Source: Glomus cerebriforme (taxonomy: Eukaryota > Glomeromycota > Glomeromycetes > Glomerales > Glomeraceae). From it: a stretch of 27,374 nucleotides of DNA. Each line of letters opens with the position of its first letter. Positions within the stretch are counted from its first letter, which is position 1. The stretch covers positions 151,190-178,563 of the forward strand of contig QKYT01000193.1 of NCBI GenBank assembly GCA_003550305.1, given 5' to 3'. This document shows positions 20,497 through 27,374 of the stretch, one piece after another. The translations under genes were made by a program, and so were the position numbers. The notes under the pieces were generated by a model. That model saw only the letters and a list, made by a program, of their open reading frames with translations, ran no database searches and had not been told where the DNA came from.

Positions 20497-23400
20497 TTTG
20501 TTTGGAAAATATATCTGTGTTGTGCATATGATCAAAATAAAGATAAGAGCATAAAAATTAGAAGTTTAATATTCTGTATACATTAAATACGTTACTTTTA
20601 ATTAAAAAAAAAAAAGATTTATATAAAGATGCGAATATTTTTAAAAATCATGAAGAAATTTAATCACTATAGATATTTATTCAAACAATATAAAGACTAA
20701 CTAATCAAAACATCATATTAAGGTTTAATGAAAATAGATTGAATAAATTAATTAAATTATTTTTTCACGATTAATGAGCAAAAAAAAAAAGAATTGTTAC
20801 AAAGTACTACTCCAAATTTTAAGGGATAATAGTAAGAAGTAAGAAAATTGACCCGAAATATCATAATTCCGAACTAAATTGTTTGTTGCACAACATACAT
20901 ATTCGAAAGTTCTTTGCTAAAGATTCATAGGAATGATTTAATGAATGCTTAAAAAAAATAATTTAAAACATTTTAAAATAAGATACAAATGAAATATTAT
21001 TAAAGATGAAAAAGTTGTTAAATAAAATTTACCCATCATTTTATTTTTAAAAAAAATAACAATTATCATGAACGAAACCGAAATTTTAAAATTTTCAAAA
21101 TAAGACAATAACTGGTAATCAAGTTAGTCTGAAATTTGAATCAGATGAATAAACCAAAAATAGAAATGTTCATTTGTTTTTTTATATTTGTAGACGTTAG
21201 GTTCTCGTTTCATAATGGAAGAAAACATTTTATCAAACCATCAATGTGGTTATACCCGGTTTCTTTCGTTATTAATTAAGAAAAAAAGTTTAATTCTAAC
21301 TCTTTTTATTATCTATAGAAAGAAAACTTTAGAATGACGCACATAGATGACAGGAATAGATACACCCTTGTTATTATCCTTGCGTTCAATACATTGTTAT
21401 CAATAGAATCATGAATATAATCGTCAATTGTTTTCCTTCCAAATTATAGATTTATAAGTTTTTAAATATTAATTAGTTTATAAATTGCAAAAAAAATATT
21501 ATTAAATAAAGGAGATAATCATGAATTCATTTTTAGCACTAGAAGGGGGCTACTATTAATAACTTAAAAAAATAAATATAATCATTGTATCCAAATATTC
21601 TATTTTTCTGCTTTTAAAGTTATCGTGCAATTAAAAATAAATATCACCTAAAAAATCATAAATCTATTAATACATATTATCCGTGGAAGAAATAATCTAT
21701 AGCAAAATAAGATCCCGCTTTTCCAATAATAAACTGCTTGATATTTGTTATATCCCATTGATCTTATTTCTAGGAACCATTTCCTTTAGTTATCAAGAGT
21801 TTTATAGGAGGAATAAATTTATAATTTCTGCATGAAAAAATCTCGGATCAAAGCAAAAATATTACTACTACGAAAGTCTTCAATTAATTCTAGAAAGTCA
21901 GGATAGTAATTTCTCTATGAAGAAAATTGATACACGTCGAATTCAAAACTCTTTCCAAATTTCATGCTCCTCCGGATCTTTTCTTCGTGAAAGAAATATA
22001 TGGTAATCTCTTAACAACATCTGCCATTTTTCGGAGTAATTTTTTTGTTTGATTAAATACCAGAAGGTGATGTTGGTTTTAAAGATCAAAAGTATTTGGC
22101 TTGCGAAAAAAAAGGTGCTTTTCTTAGTAACAGGTTTATAGATCTATAAGTATTTTACTTCCGAAGTACGATACGCCAGTTAGAATATAGTTTAAAAATA
22201 CTTTTATATGCCGTAAAATTAAGATATAGTACAGAGTTGACAGATTACAATACTTCACACGTGTTTTATCAACAGAACTTGTTGGTATTTGATTTATATA
22301 ACGAAATTATTGTAAACAAAAATCGTAAGACATCGCATATAAAGACTTAAATTAATATTCAAGTAATATATTCATCCGAAAGTATGCCAAATATCACCAT
22401 ACCAAATATTTGGTATAGATGGGTCAAATGAGAAGTACTCACATGTTATAGAGTCAAATAGGCATCATGCCTTATGACAGTCAGGTGAATTGATAGATAT
22501 TTACCTCATTTGGGATAATTTTTTTATATGGTAATTGGTAAATTGCGAAAAATAAAGACGATCGTTTTGTATTATAATTTACAAAACAACAAACTATGAT
22601 GACTATGATGTCAGTTCTATGAAATTTTGTATGATATATTATTGTGGTTACTATAATTGCCTATATAATAGAATTTATATTTAACATGAGGTATGATTCT
22701 CTAACCAATTTATTTTATTCCATCTTATATCTAAATCTAACACGCTTGTGATATTTGTTTACAAACAGATATGTAAAATTAAAATAACCCAAGCTCCCAA
22801 CTACGCATCCACAATTAAGAATATTTATTTTGTTGTTTCGAGACTTGGATATTTTTTCCATGTGATTATGAGACAAAATATTTTTCGAGCATATCATCTT
22901 GTGATATACAGTACATAAATCCATCAACCCCAAATCTATACATTTCCACGAAGATATGATATACTCCCACTGGTAACTATGCATATAGAATAATTATATC
23001 AATGTAACTGAGCTTCGCTCAAAAAGCATTCTATCAAAATAAACAAACATACTCAACCAATTTTACTTGTTATCTTTTTTTTCGAGACAAATCCGACTAT
23101 GCATAATCTACATCGCTAAAGGTACAAGATTTTTGTTATTAACTAGAAGGCTTGTGCCAATATTAATTTATTTTTAACTGTATAAACTTACTTTAGAAGT
23201 CTTTTGTTATGTAGATACGTTTCTTTACAGTCTTTAGTTCCTTCGAAACGGCCAAAGGCCAGGAGAGTATAATTAAGAGAGATCCACCTCTTGTCCGTAG
23301 GACATTCCTTTTGGAAGGAGTTTATCAGAGCTTCGCTATTATGCAACAAGTTAAACATTCGGTTTCTTTATCAGAGATAAAAGGCTACGCCTATAGCTAA

Positions 23401-23517
23401 AGCCAGAAACAAAGGATAAATAATTAGATAGTATAAAAAAAGTTGAGGTAGAATAATTAGTCACAAAATATTAAATATTCAAAGGAAATATAATCGTAAA
23501 AAATAAACATAATTCGT
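20497..23517. other. Gene-poor region upstream of K3
   Basis: The first part (about 20590-20775, minus) matches the 5' flank of K1 (13565-13680), sharing TTTAATTAATTTATTCAATC and the following bases, so K1 and K3 were duplicated with upstream sequence in opposite orientations. An exact 18-bp palindrome, ATACCAAATATTTGGTAT, is at 22399-22416. A minus-strand ORF of 89 codons (22984-22715, start MHSYQWEYIISSWKCIDLGL) is unrecognised, and nothing else supports it as a gene. The stretch 21000-22300 shows nothing further. Confidence 0.45.
23009..23392. repeat. Cluster of short GC-capped hairpins
   Basis: Within 400 bases there are TGAGC-ttc-GCTCA (23009-23021), GGCC-aaa-GGCC (23251-23261), TGTCC-gta-GGACA (23292-23304), TCCTT-ttgg-AAGGA (23306-23319), AGC-ttc-GCT (23329-23337) and AGGC-tac-GCCT (23382-23392). 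Stems of 4-5 bp with 3-base loops in an AT-rich background resemble the small inverted repeats known from fungal mitochondrial DNA. No gene was recognised among them. Confidence 0.5.
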
Positions 23518-23664
23518 TCAAAGAACATCTCGAATGTTGTGAACTTTCGGTATCAAAAAAGTAGTCTCATCAAAACCATGGGCGATATATTTTTTCGAAA
23601 CTTTTCCTAAAGCAACATGAAAACTCACTTCATAGGTAATCCATACGAGACATTTGATAGGCAT
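23518..23664 (-). CDS. Hypothetical small ORF, 48 residues
   Basis: ATG at 23664 opens MPIKCLVWITYEVSFHVALG and continues through KKYIAHGFDETTFLIPKV to a TGA at 23520-23518. Codon use is more balanced than in the surrounding DNA and the peptide has a mix of hydrophobic and charged residues, so it looks like real or recently decayed coding sequence, perhaps the last exon of a larger gene. I recognise no family. It lies about 620 bases downstream of the ubiquitin-fusion stop codon, on the same strand. Confidence 0.3.
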   Translation of the reverse strand: MPIKCLVWITYEVSFHVALGKVSKKYIAHGFDETTFLIPKVHNIRDVL

Positions 23665-24285
23665 TTTAAAAATAACAGGTTAGATTATGGCAAATGTTGA
23701 CAATTACACACTATATAAAGAAATTATTAATTCTCGAAGCCTTCTTAATTGTCATAAACAAAATGTAGTTATTAGATCCAGGTTTAGTTGTAATTGTTCG
23801 TCAAAAATTTAATTTAACTGACTGCGGCTTTAAAATTGGTACGTAAGAATAATATCTTCGCATTGACTAATATTATTCATTATTTAATTCTCTTGAAAGA
23901 ATGCTATAATTTTTACAAAGGCATGATTAAGATATACTTAAACGGAGATGACCTTCAAGTCTAAATATTGATTACGTATGAATCTTCGAACAATTTGTTT
24001 GGGAAATTTCATCTGGATGATATCTCCTATAGATATGGGGCCAAAATTGTTAATATAGTTATTCGTTGATCTGGGTGATATTTATTGATATTGTTTAGAT
24101 TTCGAGTTTTAATATTTTATATCACAAAATAATTTTGGGATTCATGCATAACAAACGAGTATTTATTGTTGTAAAAAAAAGTAATACATATTTCGTGGAC
24201 ATTAATAAATTTATAAATATTCTTCATAAAGTTCATTATTATAATCAAAAATGTCTATAGATAATACCAAATCTCTCCTTTTATA

Positions 24286-25306
24286 TTAAACTCTTTTTAT
24301 ACAAATCCCATATGGGCGGATATCATTTTCATTTGGAGAAATCCAATACTCACCAACTCCTGTTACTCCTTTTGAAATCTTAACTAAAGTTTCCGGATTA
24401 ACTCGATTCTGAAACCCAAAAATATATCTTTCACCATTTAACTCAAAATTATGTGAGTAACTAGCTGCAAGATCTATATCTGGTGTCGAGTATATTCCTT
24501 TGCCAAAGTTAAATAGAATTCCTTTAGAAAGTAGGTATCCATCTTTTGCAATTGATTTGGCGTTTTTAACGTCAGTTCCGTGATATGAGACCTGAAAGCA
24601 GGTTAAAATTATAAATTACGTTATAATATAATGTAGGTTCATATAGATATTTTCTAGTCTTACTTACTGCCCATTCCTTTTGTGGGAAACCATCGATCCA
24701 AAAATCAATACCAAGCCAACCATTTCCGTCTAGATATTTGTTAATTACATTAAGGGCTATTTGATTCCAACCACATGGCCTTTTATAGCATTCACCGCCA
24801 CGAATAAAATTAAGTCCATCATCCTTAACATGCGTTAAATCAAAATCGAATTGTGGACTAAGTAAACTATCTGGTAGAATGCAATAATCAGAAATAGGAG
24901 GAGGGGATGAATTAGCACCACCACGAAGACGTAATACTAGACGTAAGATAGAACCATTCTTAATTCCATAATAACTTAATGTGTGACCATCTTCAAGTTG
25001 TTTATTAAAAATTAATCTTTGTTTATCTGGAGGGAATCCTCTAGCATCATGAATCCTCTTTTTGATTTCCCAAATAGTATTGGATAATTCCACATTCTCT
25101 AAGACGGTAAAAGTGTCTGTCAATGTCTTAACTCCTATTTTTAGAGTGTTCGATTGGACAAAACCTCATTTATAGTTGAAAAAAATGTCTTTGTTTATAT
25201 ATGATTTAATTTTATCCTCGATTTTATCGTAATATCCGTGACCTTTATTGTGAGCAAAATATGAGGAAACGACAGAGCGAAACAATATCTTATTATCAAC
25301 GTTCAT
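24286..25306 (-). CDS. Ubiquitin-like/ADP-ribosyltransferase-like fusion, start interrupted
   Basis: The well-supported part has exon 25144-24668 and exon 24591-24286, with a 76-base phase-0 intron (GTAAGT...TTTCAG). Counting from the TTG at 25123, it gives 253 residues. Residues 1-69, plus the upstream codons LKIGVKT, form a ubiquitin fold with [11 protein letters not shown] (I44 and K48 equivalents kept) and a terminal LRLRGG, followed by ANSSPPP. The C-terminal part has [12 protein letters not shown] (108-119), WLGIDFW, then SYHGT (His156) and GKGIYSTP (Tyr186), which resemble the His and Tyr of the PARP-type H-Y-x triad; the third residue is unclear (PNEND near the end). No Met codon occurs in either exon. 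The frame upstream reaches TGA at 25168-25166. Beyond it the same frame is open for 46 codons from ATG 25306 ([20 protein letters not shown]). So it is either a nonsense-disabled gene, a read-through, or a gene with an unseen first exon. Confidence 0.7.
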
Positions 25307-27374
25307 GGTAATATTATTGAGAACTAAAATGAGTTATTGACCTTTAAATAGATAAGCACCATTCTCGGAGTATTTTTTATTTTACAAATAAGAACTATGA
25401 GAAAGGGATGAGAGCCCGATTAATACAATATATCAGATATGGTGGCACAACATTGTGCCTCCTAAAAACTTTTTTGGATAAATTAAGACCCCTGAATATT
25501 AGACCAATAGTTATCTATTATCTTTGTAATACAGTATGTGTAACATACAGACATAAATACAAACTTAAATGATAACACCAAAGATCTTTTCTAACATAAG
25601 CGTAGTGTAACGTTTATTCTGACTAAAAAGTTGCCAACATTATTTTATTTTTTAGTGGAACATGCTGGTAACTTCAAAGAAATACAGTAATGTCATGAAT
25701 AAAGAAAACTATTACGATCAAAGAAAATCTTGATACTGCAATCGTTACTACCTGTATCGCGAGATTATTAAACCCAAGGACCAAATCCTTTCTCTAAGGA
25801 ACGTAGATGTACCTAGATTTTTGAAATGCAAATAAATGTGTTACTTGTTCTTCAGCGGAGATGGGCTATTTCTTCTCAAAGCTGTCCTATGGACGAAGCT
25901 ACGTTTCAGCTGAGCTGGGCAAAACCCTAAGTCAAGTCTAAATTTTATGACTCTGGAGTACGAAAATATATAAATTCGTTATTCTTTCTAGAGAAGGATA
26001 TCCAATTTTTTATTCGAATAGAATAACTTAATATACTGAAGCAACTTTGTTAAATAAATAATATTATCGGACGGATTCGTTCCATCAGATAAGGGATAAT
26101 GAAATCATCTCATGAATTTTGAATGACATACAAAGGGAGGATATTATATGTGAGATAATTTAGAATATACACAAGCCTCGTTACAAATCAACTGGATGCA
26201 TCCCATATATTTTCTGGTATCAATCTTTAGAGATTTGCTAGCAAAAGATTGATACGTTGGAAATAATTGTATTATTGGAATCAGGGTAAAGAAATAGTCA
26301 CTAGCAAAGTCAGGGACAGCCGATCAATCACAATTATAATTACCCTCTAATAGTCTTGCTGATTAATTGGCATTAATTGTAGACAAAGAGCCATACGGTG
26401 TATATAATTTGAAGAGGTAATCTAGTTTCACAAAAATAAAGTGTGTCGATAGAGCCAGTAAACAAATAGGATTATGTTTTTATTGTCTCTCTTATTTAGT
26501 CTCTCTTATTTAGAAAACCTTCTTATGTTAAACATTTCCGAAGGCACTAGGTACGGTATACTAATTTTAGGTTTACTATTTTAAACACGATATGCATTAC
26601 AATTTAAATACTGGATTTCAACAACAAAGTTTGGGCAAGTAAATCACATTATATGTTAATACAAAGGCTTATTAATCAATGATATGATAATAAACGGAAC
26701 AATGATGAGATTATTGAAAATAAGGAAGGCTTTGGCGTTGTATATTTGATTATCGAGTTGACACCATTTGTTAAATAAATATATATAGATAATGTTTTGG
26801 GAAAATGTATGATGTGCCATAATATGAAACAATGGAAAATTAATTCAAGTATACATCCATCTGGTGAAACGGTTTGTTTCATTCGTGTTAGTGTCATCGA
26901 AGATAATAGAAAGTCGGTGGAATTTTCCTTGTCTTCATACGTTCCGTAGGAACGAGAGTTATCGCCCTTTTTCTAATGATGTATTTTCGTAGAATCGAAC
27001 TCTATCATAATATATACAAAAATGTTGAACCCATTGAATGGAAATAAGATATATCTCTAGAAACTCAATATTATGTTACTATAGTTTAGATATCTTCCGC
27101 AAGTTAAATAGCAAGTTCACCGAACGTATTATCAAATGCATTATTGCATATAGTAATCAATATTATATTTTAATTGCTACCTCCGTATTGTAATAGTATT
27201 TGGTTCCTTAAATTATGCTCTATTGTCACTCTAGACGCTCATTTATTATATTTTTTTAATTCCTTGTGAGCTAGCACAAAAGAAGTCTTATGATTTTTTT
27301 ATTATCATCAGATGCTCATCTGGAGTTATACAAGAATAGTTATAATTACGTTTATACTTGCCGCCCATATTAAT
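25307..27374. other. No recognised gene; hairpins and a 14-bp tandem repeat
   Basis: Less homopolymer-rich than the rest of the window, but no domain was recognised on either strand. Small hairpins are GTCC-tat-GGAC (25884-25894), CGTTCC-gta-GGAACG (26940-26954) and CAGATG-ct-CATCTG (27309-27322). TCTCTCTTATTTAG is tandemly duplicated at 26486-26513. The 73-codon minus-strand ORF near 26676-26897 has no supporting features. Confidence 0.4.

Noticed and set aside
23765..23850. Plus-strand coding-like segment LLDPGLVVIVRQKFN ending near a GTACGTAAG donor-like site
   Set aside because: The only nearby ATG is followed at once by TAG, and no partner exon was found. Too little to call a gene.
24668..25123. 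TTG at 25123 as a genuine start of the ubiquitin fusion
   Set aside because: The ubiquitin fold clearly begins upstream (LKIGVKT in the same frame), so TTG would delete the first beta-strand. Non-ATG starts are also rare in fungal nuclear genes.
26676..26897. 73-codon minus-strand ORF with a hydrophobic C-terminal half
   Set aside because: No recognisable motif, splice context or composition shift. Expected by chance in AT-rich DNA.
1..27374. CRISPR arrays, bacterial operons or ribosome binding sites
   Set aside because: No spaced direct-repeat array was seen. The spliced GT-AG genes and kinase families show eukaryotic nuclear DNA.

Overview
The window is extremely AT-rich, spliced eukaryotic DNA that best fits the nuclear genome of an arbuscular mycorrhizal fungus of the Rhizophagus/Glomeromycetes type. 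The reasons are the amplified zinc-ribbon plus tyrosine-kinase-like (TKL) genes with short GT-AG introns, the ubiquitin fusion gene, the RNase H-bearing LINE remnant, and the many small foldback elements lying between few genes. The organism call is inference; no database was searched.

Layout. 1-2565: a decayed, minus-strand non-LTR retrotransposon, with reverse transcriptase followed by RNase H and many stops and frameshifts. 2610-6535: a large imperfect inverted duplication with arms of about 0.9 and 1.1 kb, each carrying the same dead fragment of a kinase exon 1. Its 1.9 kb spacer holds a 585 bp foldback element with a 12-14 bp target duplication that appears to have split a tRNA-like (pol III type) sequence. 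The right arm has an extra insert of about 265 bp. 6535-13600: gene-poor DNA with compound hairpins, two diverged copies of a purine/pyrimidine-biased repeat (about 9.0-9.77 and 10.18-11.04 kb), a MITE-like element, and an array of units about 194 bp long upstream of the first kinase. 13703-20496: three full-length or nearly full-length kinase paralogues. K1 (+) and K2 (-) are intact and convergent. K3 (-) is a truncated pseudogene.

K1 and K2 keep the ATP-binding lysine and a DFG-like aspartate, but both have HRN in place of HRD and Gln in place of the alpha-C Glu, so they look like pseudokinases. 23.5-25.3 kb: an unidentified 48-residue ORF, and a two-exon gene joining a ubiquitin-like domain ending in LRLRGG to a C-terminal domain with ADP-ribosyltransferase-like HGT and GKGIY motifs. 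The open frame of that fusion contains no methionine codon. The only upstream in-frame ATG is separated from it by a single TGA. 25.3-27.4 kb contains no recognised gene but has several short GC-capped hairpins.

The common thread is repeated duplication, inversion and decay of one zinc-ribbon/pseudokinase family (five copies or fragments in 27 kb), next to a possible ubiquitin/ADP-ribosylation gene, with small foldback transposons inserted into introns, relics and tRNA-like sequences. Any functional link between the kinases and the ubiquitin fusion is speculative.
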